From NCBI GenBank assembly GCA_022575985.1, contig JAKSXM010000132.1:1116001-1180000 (forward strand): a stretch of DNA of 64,000 nt, read 5' to 3'. Shown here one piece after another: positions 54,311-64,000 of this stretch. The position numbers and the translations under genes are program-made. The DNA is from Anagrus nilaparvatae. Its lineage: Eukaryota; Arthropoda; Insecta; Hymenoptera; Mymaridae. The notes below the pieces were generated by a model. That model was not told where the DNA came from, searched no databases, and saw only the letters and a list, made by a program, of their open reading frames with translations. Position 1 is the stretch's first letter. Each line of letters opens with the position of its first letter.

Positions 54311-56376
54311 GTAGTTATATTTATTTTAAGGTGAAAAATATTTTCATTTTGCTTACTATTACGAAATTTTTTGTAGAACTCGGTCCCGGGATCTAAAAGT
54401 TCATTTGAACTGCACCTACTTGAGAATGCATTTTTCAATAATTTTGTTATATTTAAAATCATGCTCAGTATATTTTTAGCGTAAATTTAACTAAAACTTT
54501 TTTTGTGGGCCAAATTTTTTTTTATATTAGCAGTTTTCAACTGTATATATTTAAAATAATTATATTTAGGCTTTCTTGTATTGGATAATGAAAAAAGTAG
54601 GAGCAAAGTTTCTTTTTTAGTTTTTTTTAAATACACATTTTCTTTTCTTACCCTATATTTTGGATTTTAAAGAGTAAAAGATGTAAAGTAAGTTTAGCTG
54701 AATTTTTAAAGAAATTAAAAATAATTTTTTTTACTAATTTCTCTATAAACTGTATTTCAGAGCTACAGCTACAGGTAACCAAACCCTCTACTATAAGAAC
54801 TATAAATTAAAAAAAAAACATTAATTTTGACCTCTATTGCTACATATACCGAGACACATCATCGGGTAGGGATAGGAAATAGAAGTACGTAAAATTTGAA
54901 AAATAACATTCAAGCGATAAAAATGAGGTCAAACGGAAATTATTTGGTTGAAGTACAAGATTGTTATTTTGAAAATTTTTAAGCCTTAAACAATAAATCG
55001 TTAATTTTGAGTATCAATAATGTTTATAATTCTAAAGGTCTATACTAGAATTAAAACTCCATGAAAAATATTTTTTAATAGTTAATCTATCTCTTTAAAT
55101 TTATATTAAACTGGAAACCTATATTTTTTAAAACATCAAAGTACATAATATAAAGCTTTTTGTTATTTATGAGTAATTAGGTTATTTCGAATGACTGAGT
55201 ACATGACTATATATTATGTGTACGTACAAATAAATATAATTTTAATGAATGAATTATTTTCACATAAGAATTGAGATTTATGTTTTTATTTGACATTTTG
55301 AAATATTTTGTTTGAACGTTTATTAATTTTAATTGATTTATAGTTTTATTAATTTTAATGAATAAATATTTTAAGTAAAATTTATAGGATTTTGTTTGGA
55401 AATGTCTGTGAAGTCTGTTTTTAGGCTAGGGTGCTTGGCGAAGCTCAAAAAATGGACGTAGAATCATTTCGGTTTAGGGATGATCCAAAAATGATTCGAT
55501 ATTAGTTATACTTACACGGAAACAAAAAACTGGTATTAATATCACTATAAATTTTTGGTATAATTTATTAGTTTTTGGTTGCACGTATTTTATAGAGCTT
55601 ATTCTTACTAAAAATAATTGTATACTAATAATTATCACTAAAAGTCTAGTGAAGTCCTACTCTATAAAATCATCTCTTTTAGGATTTCACTAAATTTCTG
55701 GTACCTAATGGTTACTAAAGTTCAATTATTTTAATTTAGTAAAAATATGCTCAATAAAATGGTGCCTTATTAGTAAATTAATGAATTTTACTACATATTT
55801 TTTTCGTTTAGAATAACATTAATTTAAGGTATTTTACAGTCAACAGATTTGGTTACAAAACCAAGGGCAGAAAAATCGTAATTTTTATGTGTTATAATCA
55901 AAATTTAGTTGTATTGCAAATGCGTTCCATGCATTTCGTATTTACAAAAATGAGTTATAAATTTTTTAATTTTCTTCCTGCCAATTCACACTCTACCTAC
56001 TTAATTTAATTTTGTCTCCCCTGTACTCTAAAAAAATAAAACTTTTAATAAAATATCAAAAATAATAAAATGAATTTGTAATTTATCCCAATTTAAGATT
56101 ATGTAAAACAGAGTATATAATTTTTTTAAATTAACATTTAAATGATATTTAAAGGTATATATGTATATATAGGTATATAGACTACAATTCAATGTAAAAT
56201 AAATTTATAAATCGTTTTAAACATAAAATAATAAATTACACCATTCAATAGATGACATAGTTTCATTTTATCAACGACATGTGTAACATCACCTATGTGT
56301 ACTGATTTGAAAATATAAAAAAAAATTTTTTTGTAAATTTTTTTGTAAAAATTATTTATTACTAATTTATATAAAA
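54311..56376. other. AT-rich intergenic sequence
   Basis: No gene, RNA or clear element seen between the BEL/Pao relic and the first ICK gene of the array. Confidence 0.5.
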
Positions 56377-59176
56377 ATGATTATCAATTTATTTATATTA
56401 TTTACAATAAGTAATTATTTGTTTGTTAATTCATGTTCACCAGAAGGTGGTGCTGTGAGTAATTTAAAAGAAAAATTTGTTAGAATTATATTATTATTTT
56501 TTAATTTTTTTTTATAGTGTTCAACGTATTTAGATTGTTGTAATAAAAACAAACCATACGCTAAAGCAGAATGTGATTGGACATTTTTTGGGGTTAGAAA
56601 TGGTACTTGTAAATTAAAATGGTGTGTTCCAGAAGGTAAATCTGTAAGTAACTTAAAATAAAATAAAACTGTTTTTTTAAAGTAATTTATTTTTTTTTTT
56701 AAATGTTTATTTAGTGCAAACTCAATTCAGATTGTTGTAACGAAAGAGAACCCTTTATGAAAGCTGATTGTGAAGGCAATTTTTATGGTTTTTCCAATGG
56801 AGTTTGTAGATTAAGGATGTGTGTACCAGAAGGAGAAAGTGTAAGCCACTTATTTATGTGCCTTTATGAATTTATAACTTTTTTTAAACGTTTTATTAAT
56901 TTTTTAAAATAAATATAAGCTTAAAAAGAAAATATTTAAAAAATACGAAATCTAATTGAGTTGTAAGCATGTTTGATTTTATATATAAAATTATCTAAAT
57001 TTGTTGTTTGTGATTACCCAAGGTTTGGTCATTTTTCAGATAGGGTTGGGTCGGATTAAGTTTCAGGTAGAGCTTGAAATTTTTTAATAAAGGACTGTAG
57101 AAACAGAGTGAATCGAAAATTTATTTTGCTCAAAATTCAAAAAATCGAATAAAATATTTAAATATTCGGGTTGGGTATATGATATTTATAAAAACCACAC
57201 ACCCGAAAATAACAGACAACCTTAGTTCACTACCTTTGGAAAACCAAATTACACCAAATAGTTATGGTTAAGTTAATTGTGTTGCAAAAATATGCCGACC
57301 ACATTCCGTTAATGCAAATGGGCCTTGTGGGCCTAGAAACACAGACATCAATGTTGGCTCAGTGTTATAAAATATGGTTTTTTGGTATTTTCAATAAAAA
57401 ATTGCGCCAAAACACTTCTGCTTGGTCTCATTTTTTGGTGTAAGTGTTACCTTTTAAGCCCCGTAAATCACAAATTCCCTCAGCAAATTAAATTAAATTA
57501 ACCCAACTTCCCTTGTAAGAAGAAGATTTTTTTAAACAACATTTACGTCAGTTGTACTTTACTAGTGAATAAACTCAGTATATATCAAATTCAATATTTT
57601 TAGTGACAAGAGTTTGCTTCCGAGGAAATAAAAATTATTGAAATTTGTTATATGATTTTTTAAATAAAAAAGTTATCGTATAAACTATTTAACTTATTTT
57701 AAAAAGCAATATTCTACTTTTCCTTTTTGAGTTTTGATGAAAAAACGTTTTTGCAATCCTTTAGCTAAAAAAATATCTCTAAAATAAATATTTGCTAAAA
57801 TAAATGTTAGCTAAATTTAAATGTTTACTTTATTGCTCCGCAGTCGTTATCAAAAATATTTACTATCCGGATAATATTAGAGTTGCAATAGAGTTACATA
57901 ATTACATACATGATTAGCTGAGTATTACTTTTTTACACGTAATTTTAGGTTATTAAAGCATTTCTGCATTTTTAAATCGATTTATTTTCAATTTTATTGG
58001 AACTCCGTGAAAGACATTTATTTTTCGTTGTTTCGCTATAAATTTATCGGGTACCCAATATCCATAACCAAGAATACTACTTACTATCTCAAATTTTTAT
58101 TTAGTGTGAAAGAGACTCAGATTGCTGTATAAATGCAGGTGATCCAAAAGTTACAACAGTCTGCGAAGGAAACTTATACGGAATTAAAAATGGAACATGC
58201 AAAGTAAAAACTTGTATTCAAGAAGGAGGAAGTGTAAGCATTTTTTCTTCTGTTCTTTTAAAATTTTATAAAAAATAGTATTTTATGCAACAAGTAAATC
58301 ACAAAAGCATGAAATTTTAAAGCATGATTTCGCTCGATAAATTATCTTTTTTCAAAATTCAAAAAAGTAAAAAAAAATAAATATCTGCATAATACTTAAA
58401 GCTTAAGCACATCCTCTTATCAAAGCGTATAATACCAAGCAATAATTTTCTTAAAAGTTAATACACAAATTCACACGAAAAACTGTTTACTTCTTGTTTT
58501 GTCACTTTTTGCAAAGTCATGCAAATAATATCCACATAAAAACTAACATAAAACTTTATAGTTTTTTTTTTCTTTTGCACTTTATTTACTTTTCTGAGAT
58601 TATCTACTTGTTTTATAAATATACTATTGTTATCATTATTTTATGTAAATTAAAAGAGAAATTTTTTTTATAAAAAAAATTTTTAAGAAAATTTTTTCAT
58701 TTATTCTTCAAAAAAAAAAAATCAATTTCATTTAAATTCTTAATCAATCATAACCATTTTTTGTCTTTTATAAAAAATTCATAAGAAATTTATGCTGCTT
58801 TATTCTTTCTTAAAAAAAAAATCATTTATAATTCAATTTTGTATGTGAAAAATAAATTTTAATGTTTAATGACAAGTTTTCAGATTTATTGATTTTTTAC
58901 TACTTTTTAAAGAGAATGTAACCATATTTTTTTACTTTTAAATCCTTTGAAATTCGTTACAGTTAAAATTTCTTTTTAAAAAAAATTTCTTTTTTGTTTA
59001 AAAAAAAAAAATATTGAATAGTTATAATAAAAAAGAAATATTTTTATTTATTTTAGTGTGAAAGTGATTCAGATTGTTGTTCAAATGAACGTTTTTCAGT
59101 ACCAAACTGTAACTGGAATTTCTTTGGACTTAGAAATGGAACTTGTAAATTGCAATGTGGTTGTGTTTTTGCATAA
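56377..59176 (+). CDS. Secreted four-knot ICK protein, five exons, 192 aa
   Basis: Exons 56377-56454, 56518-56643, 56715-56840, 58105-58233 and 59057-59176. Every intron is GT-AG and phase 0. Residues 1-19 are a signal peptide and Cys20 is the first cysteine. Exons 2-5 each start with Cys and carry the pattern C-X5-CC-X(10-11)-C-X11-C; exons 2-4 then end with a further cysteine in a CxPEG-type or CIQEG motif that is the first cysteine of the next knot. So the protein is four tandem inhibitor cystine knots, with an intron inside each knot between cysteines 1 and 2. SDCC and NGTCK-like motifs repeat. AATAAA follows the stop at 59175-59180. Known knottins include channel-active venom peptides and non-toxic secreted peptides. 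No propeptide cleavage motif is obvious between knots. The function here is unknown. Confidence 0.85.
57222..57342 (+). repeat. Dispersed ORF-like repeat, partner at 15878-16004
   Basis: Second, more decayed copy lying in the third intron of the four-knot ICK gene. ATGCCGACCACATTCCGTT and ATGGGCCTTGTGGGCCTA align with the first copy. Confidence 0.6.
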
Positions 59177-59891
59177 TAAATAAAGATTTTAGTCATAAAT
59201 TTAAAAAAAATTTTTACTTATTTTAAAGAACCTTTTAGATTAGTTTTTTAATTGAATTTTTTGTTGATTAATAGGAACGAGTCATTTTCCATATCAAAAT
59301 TTTTTTCATGTAAATCACTAATTAAAATGAAGGGTATTTATATCTTCAGTTCAAAATAGTGGGCATAAAACTATAATTTATAGATTAGGAATTTTTATAA
59401 TTGGTCATTTTTTAGTAGTTTTGAAAAATTTTAAAATTAGCTTTTGCAATGAGGTAGCCCCATATTAAACGTCGAGGATGACCTACTAGTTTGAACTGAA
59501 GATATTGGTATAATTTGAAAAAAAAAGTTCCATGACAACCATCATAAAAAACCATTAAAAATGCTTTTTTAAAAAAAAGAAATGGCCAGAAAAAGTTGAA
59601 TAAAAATGACATATACCATAAAATAAATAATATATTTTTCTATAACTGAACAACAAATAGGAATGAAAAATTAACCTTAATTTAAACCATTATTCTATAA
59701 TAAAATAACATAAAGCCCAAAGGCATTAAACATAATAATAATACACATAATAAATTGTTCAAATGAAATCATAAAATCAGGCCTTTAAAACATATACATT
59801 CATATAGTTGTTACTTACCAACGGTTTGTGTAGCATCTCTTCTAAAAATACAGTTTTAGTACTTTTTTTAAGAGAAAGTTAAATTTAAATT
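59177..59891. other. Spacer between ICK genes
   Basis: AT-rich; the minus frame at 59412-59612 has no domain or splice context. Presumably holds the promoter of the next gene. Confidence 0.5.
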
Positions 59892-60198
59892 ATGAACAAA
59901 TTAATTATTTTAGCTTTTTTATTAATTACTTTTAATCAGATATGTGGGAGGAACGAATATAAAGAAAAAAAATGTGTACCTGAAGGAGGAGTTGTAAGTT
60001 TAAAAAATAATTTTCTTATCAATTTAATCTTTTATTCATTTTGTTTATTTTTTGTATTTTTTTTAGTGTTTAAGTAACACAGACTGTTGTAACGATAAGG
60101 AACCTGTTGCGAGGGCAAATTGTGATTGGAATTTATTCGGATTGAGAAATGGAACTTGTAAAACAAAGTGCAATTGCTGGTTTTGTGATTGTCTTTAA
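59892..60198 (+). CDS. Secreted single-knot ICK peptide with Cys-rich tail, two exons, 77 aa
   Basis: Exons 59892-59993 and 60067-60198, phase 0, GT-AG. The signal peptide covers about residues 1-18. Unlike its neighbours it has a charged spacer (about residues 20-27) before Cys28, the first knot cysteine, and an extra cysteine at 18 at the signal end. Exon 2 supplies C-X5-CC-X10-C-X11-C, with NTDCC and NGTCK motifs nearly matching exon 5 of the upstream gene. Its last ten residues hold four more cysteines (pattern CxCxxCxC), absent from the other genes, which may allow an additional disulfide or metal binding. Function unknown. Confidence 0.82.
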
Positions 60199-61092
60199 AA
60201 TTAAAAATTTAATATTTTTTATAAAATTTAAAATAATTAATTTAAAAAAGGTGATTTTAAAATATAAATTTCACTTGTTTCAATAAAAAATTATTGTTGT
60301 TGAGATAATTTTGTATATTTAATTATAAATATTGTTTAATTTAATTACATAAAATAAAAATTATTTAAAAAAAAAAATGAAAAAATAAAAATTGTTTAAG
60401 AAAAATTTATTTGTTTTATTGATTATTTGTAAATATTAATTTGTAAAAATATTAATAGTGCTTTTAAAAACAGAGGCATCTGCTATGAAGTAGGTTTTCA
60501 AAGCTAAAGAAACTCAAGGATTATCTGAGGTCAATGACCTTATAATTCTGGAAAAATTAAAACGATTTTCTTCACATCCCTCAGAAAAATGAATTACAAT
60601 TTTTGAATTAAAAAAATGTAATTTTCAAATTTCGAAATTATAAAGCCCCTAATTAATTTTTGACCTATACATTTTCCAAAAATTTTTGAAAGTATTAATT
60701 TTTAAAAAAATGTCCCAAATCTTTAGAAAAATGTAATATTGAAAACTATAGACTATATTATTGAATAATAAATCTCATGAATTGAATAGTTCATAAAGCT
60801 CACAAGGGCAAGAGAATGACGTCAGGACTAAAATTACGATAAAGATAATTATAGGTTGTTGTTTTGTTACTGAATTAAGAATGACAATCGTATAATAATC
60901 TTAAAAAATGCGGAAGACACGCTTGCAAATCTTTCTGTACTTTGTTCCCCTCTTAAATTCAATAAATTATTGCGCAGATTTTGCTTTATTCTTAACTTAG
61001 TATTAAATTTTACTTCATTCTAGATTTTTTCAAAAAGAACAGTTGATACTCATATTTTTCTATACCTTAATTTCTGTTTTTAAAATAAAAAA
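60199..61092. other. Spacer between ICK genes
   Basis: AT-rich, no frame or repeat worth naming. Confidence 0.5.
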
Positions 61093-61628
61093 ATGTGCAA
61101 ATTAATTTTTTCTTTCTTTTTAACGGCTATCTTAAATTACGTTCTCATAGAGTCATGTTCACAAGAAGGCGAAATCGTAAGTAGTCTAGGAAATTTTGAA
61201 AAAATACAAAATTTTAGTGGTATAAACAAAAAACTAAAAATTTCCTAAATAAAAATTGTTATATTAAATTTTAGTGCTACAGTAATTTAGATTGTTGCAA
61301 TATCGTTAATAATAATCCAGGTGTTTTTGGTATTTGTGAATGGGATGTTGGTTTTTGGAGAGTTTTTGATAGTGCAAGTGGAATTTGTAGATATCGAGCT
61401 TGTGTACCTCAAGGCAGACCTGTAAATAAATTGATAAATTTTTAATAGTCGTATATTAATTGGATTTTTTTTTAGTGCGAAAGTAATTCAGATTGCTGTA
61501 ATGAAAAACAGCCTTATTCTCAAGCCAAATGCAATTGGAATTTATTTGGACTAAGAAAAGGAACGTGTAAATTGGAAGTTCATCGTCGGTATTTTGATCG
61601 TTATTGTGATCATCATCGAAATGATTAA
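61093..61628 (+). CDS. Secreted two-knot ICK protein with His/Arg-rich tail, three exons, 127 aa
   Basis: Exons 61093-61176, 61275-61421 and 61476-61628, phase 0, GT-AG. Residues 1-21 are the signal peptide; Cys22 opens knot 1. Exon 2 carries a knot with longer loops (12 residues after the CC, about 16 before the last cysteine) and closes with a CVPQG motif that gives the first cysteine of knot 2. Exon 3 is a standard knot with SDCC and KGTCK. The C terminus is rich in His and Arg with one odd cysteine. Same modular layout as the other array genes; function unknown. Confidence 0.82.
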
Positions 61629-61989
61629 AACTTTAATTTTATCCAATCTGCTGAAACTTGTTTACATTTTAATTCTAGAAGTCAATAAGCCTGATTTTAT
61701 TTAAAATAATTAAATCAATGAACATACAAAGCTTAAAATCATTAAAAAAATCCATTCTTTAAAAATTAATAACTCTAATGTGCAAAGATAAAATCAGCCA
61801 TAAGTTTAATTGTATATTTAATTTATATCATATTTATTGATTTAGAAAATAAATATTAAATATTCAAAAAAATTTAATTTTTTTTTTTTTTTCGGATATA
61901 CAGTCTTTTTTTGGCATCCAATTTTTCGCTGGAAATTTTTTCGCATAGACAAAATTTCGCATGGGATTCCAAATAAAATTTTTATGAAA
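61629..61989. other. AT-rich non-coding sequence
   Basis: 3' UTR and spacer of the two-knot gene; AATAAA occurs at about 61850. Nothing else seen. Confidence 0.5.
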
Positions 61990-62331
61990 AATCGTTTATC
62001 AAAAAACATATGTATTTATAATATGCATAACAATTTTGGCAATTAACATCATAGATAAATATGTTGTGACAGATTTTGTAGGTACTCCATTTCAGTTTTA
62101 TCTTCCACATGTTCTTCATATGTCTCCACGATTCTTCGCATTCGCTTTTACTCATCTAGCTTGTGGTAAAGTTTTTACCATTTTTCCAGCACTTGATTTC
62201 GCAAAAATACTTCCTGAATGTGCTTATCCTTTTGTAACTGGGTTATCAATGTATATAAATCTGGATGCGATTAGCCAACCAGAATATTAAATCTATTATG
62301 CCAGCCATCCTGTAAATTATTATTTTTTTGT
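61990..62331 (-). pseudogene. MULE-type transposase C-terminal fragment (FLYWCH/MULE-like), with stops
   Basis: The minus strand reads DGWHNRFNILVG, stop, SHPDLYTLITQLQKDKHIQE, then, after another two stops, RMRRIVETYEEH. The order matches the segment after the MULE transposase core found in insect MULE/Phantom and FLYWCH-associated proteins (W...FN.LVG..HP.......L.......). At least three in-frame stops. The plus-strand frame 62036-62290 over it is a shadow. Confidence 0.65.
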
Positions 62332-62925
62332 TCACCAGACAATGCTGCGTAGTACTGCTTCCAAATATTTGCTAAGTATTTTAAAGTACTCTTCACCCAC
62401 CAGTTCCTCATATGATATATCTTCAATACTTTTTACGAACCATATGGGATTGGTTTTCTTGATTTCGCCTATGAAAATCAAATTTGCTATCCGGGTGGCC
62501 CTAGATACAGCATTTACTTGTTCTTGTGTAGATTTTCTTGGGACACGAGGTCTAGGATCAGGTATATTCCTCTGCTGTTGATTTCTTAATTTTTCATTTC
62601 GGAGTTCCAGTTCCTTTATTTTGAAGTTCGAACATTCCTTCTATCGTTTGGTTACCTCCAATAATATTATTATCGACTGGGGGTTCCCATATTCTACACC
62701 ATTCATCGATCGATGAGATGGTGGTATGTTGTTTTTACGGTGATTACCATAGCTTCGGGAAGAATGTATACTGTCATAGTCGTCGTCGCCATCTTGTTCA
62801 ATGTCGGAAGCCGCCCTTCTTCTTCGGTCGAGTCGATTGTGCGTTATCGGGGCATAGTGTGTGCTTCTTACCTCCTCGTACCCGTTTACACCGGAAGCAG
62901 ATCCCTCCGCCATGATTATGAACAC
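62332..62925 (-). pseudogene. Transposon-like frame with one internal stop, family unknown
   Basis: A 198-codon minus-strand frame begins MAEGSASGVNGYEEVRS and is broken only by TAG at 62641-62643. Its first half is Arg/Asp/Ser-rich; the second half has a helical KELELRNEKLRNQQQ stretch, then PDPRPRVPRKS, then a Glu/Tyr-rich end. GC content is above that of its surroundings, as for transposon coding sequence here. It could be a Gag or structural ORF of a retroelement; I do not recognise it. It directly abuts the MULE-like fragment. Plus-strand frames across 62342-62943 are shadows. Confidence 0.5.
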
Positions 62926-63594
62926 GTGCCAGGTTTCTGTTAAAATTGCGTTTATATTAATTATGTGAAATTCACGATGATGATGGTTAATGCGCGAGAT
63001 TTTTTTAATAGCCTGAATTTATTTTTCTCCTTTTCGATATATTGGTAGTAAAGTTACTAAATTTAGAACTTCCACAATCGGTATTATTAAAATTAAAAAA
63101 AATTATTTACTTCCTAATTTGTTTTAAAATTAAAAGTAGTTTTCAACCATGATCCCTTTTATGTACTTACATTGTAGCATCATTGAAGTTACAATGTTTC
63201 CATTCACTATATTCCCCCTCTTAACTACTCTTAACTACTCAACAGACTACTTAAATTAATTTTGAAATTGTTTACAGATTTATTTTTGTTATTGTACTTA
63301 AGTCGCTAGTTCATTTTTTTAAACAAATTTTAAAATTTTACATTTATTTACATTTATTTTGCTTATTATTTACTTTTATTTTTTTAATTTCTTTTTTTCT
63401 AAATTATACTAACAAATAAAGTGCAATTTAATCATTTTTTCTATTTTTTTATTATTGAAAATTTACTATTAAAAATATAAAAACTCTAAACGAGTTATAT
63501 TGTGCATCAGCGTTTGTAAATTCATAAGGGAAAAAGTAAGTGCTTTATTAAAATTACAAAAAATTAAATTACCAATTCTTATACTTTAGTGTTA
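62926..63594. other. AT-rich non-coding sequence
   Basis: No exon seen. It lies where a signal-peptide exon of the broken ICK copy would be expected, but none is recognised. Confidence 0.45.
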
Positions 63595-63810
63595 CAGTAA
63601 TTAATTCCGATTGCTGTAACATAAATTATGAGCTTGCTATTTGTGTCAATGATATACAAGATAAAGTAGAGTTTAGAGCCCAGAAGACATATCAGTAAAT
63701 AAATACGTTTATTACAGAATATTTTTATTGTTTCATATTTTTACTTATTTTAGTTTTACGGAGATTCAGATTGCTCCCATAACCCAATCCTCGTCAGGAT
63801 AGACAAAACC
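63595..63810 (+). pseudogene. Broken ICK exons, remnant of a further array member
   Basis: At 63580-63594 a TTTAG acceptor leads into an exon that starts like the functional ones (Cys-Tyr-Ser-Asn), but an in-frame stop and shift come before the SDCC-type motif at about 63606. Later cysteines are partly kept. A second remnant at about 63753 has an acceptor, but Phe replaces the first cysteine and the CC is reduced to CS. No signal-peptide exon was found upstream. The breaks would prevent a normal knot. Confidence 0.75.
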
Positions 63811-64000
63811 ATCCTTTTGCCTTCAAAGTAATTTTGGTTTTAGTCCAAAATTATTTTCTATTTGTCTAAAAAGGAAAATCTTTTTTAAACCAAGTTTGAA
63901 ACTGATCCTTTTGATGCTATTCGCTTAAAATTGACAAATTAAGTTTTTTCTGACACAAAGTCAAATCTTCATAAAAATAAAAAAATGTTAAGTTTTCCAA
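63811..64000. other. Window end, no feature recognised
   Basis: AT-rich sequence after the ICK remnant; the array may continue past the window. Confidence 0.4.

Noticed and set aside
62036..62943. Plus-strand open frames over the transposon relic
   Set aside because: The minus strand carries recognisable transposase and frame structure; plus frames are shadows.

Overview
The window is a very AT-rich piece of a nuclear insect genome. Protein genes are split into short exons by canonical GT-AG introns, mostly 58-85 bp inside the main gene, and the rest is transposon debris of arthropod type (hAT and other MITEs, BEL/Pao, a gag-only LTR element, LINE fragments, a MULE-like fragment, an integrase fragment). 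A multi-exon ABCC transporter, a six-cysteine odorant-binding protein, a fasciclin-I exon and tandem inhibitor-cystine-knot (ICK) secreted peptides all fit an insect. A parasitoid wasp is my best guess from AT content and the ICK peptides, but the sequence does not prove the order.

Layout. 1-6.9 kb is repeats: a hAT-type MITE full of TACGG motifs (420-1600) and a large TIR element (3571-6018) holding long hairpins. 6.9-24.2 kb is one ABCC1/MRP-type gene on the plus strand. I resolve 17 coding exons for about 1476 residues. Exon 1 (6920-6949) lies 11.8 kb from exon 2, and that intron holds an LTR element with apparently identical LTRs, several hAT-like and other MITEs with target duplications, a LINE remnant and an 803-bp palindrome. 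24-32 kb is AT-rich with repeats and a LINE fragment. At 32.5-33.6 kb is a small three-exon ICK gene, at 35.8-36.4 kb a SINE-like insertion with a 13-bp target duplication, and at 37.9-38.9 kb a complete five-exon odorant-binding protein gene. 39-50 kb is mostly intergenic with transposon fragments. One Fas1-type exon lies on the minus strand at 50.7 kb and a decayed BEL/Pao polymerase at 54 kb.

From 56.4 kb to the end is an array of ICK genes on the plus strand with four, one and two knots, then a broken remnant at 63.6 kb. Introns between knots are phase 0 and fall between the first and second cysteine of each knot, so knots can be gained or lost as whole exons. A minus-strand transposon relic (62.0-62.9 kb) sits inside the array.

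The genes do not form one pathway. The ABC transporter is a housekeeping or detoxification exporter; the OBP and ICK peptides are secreted proteins of fast-evolving families.
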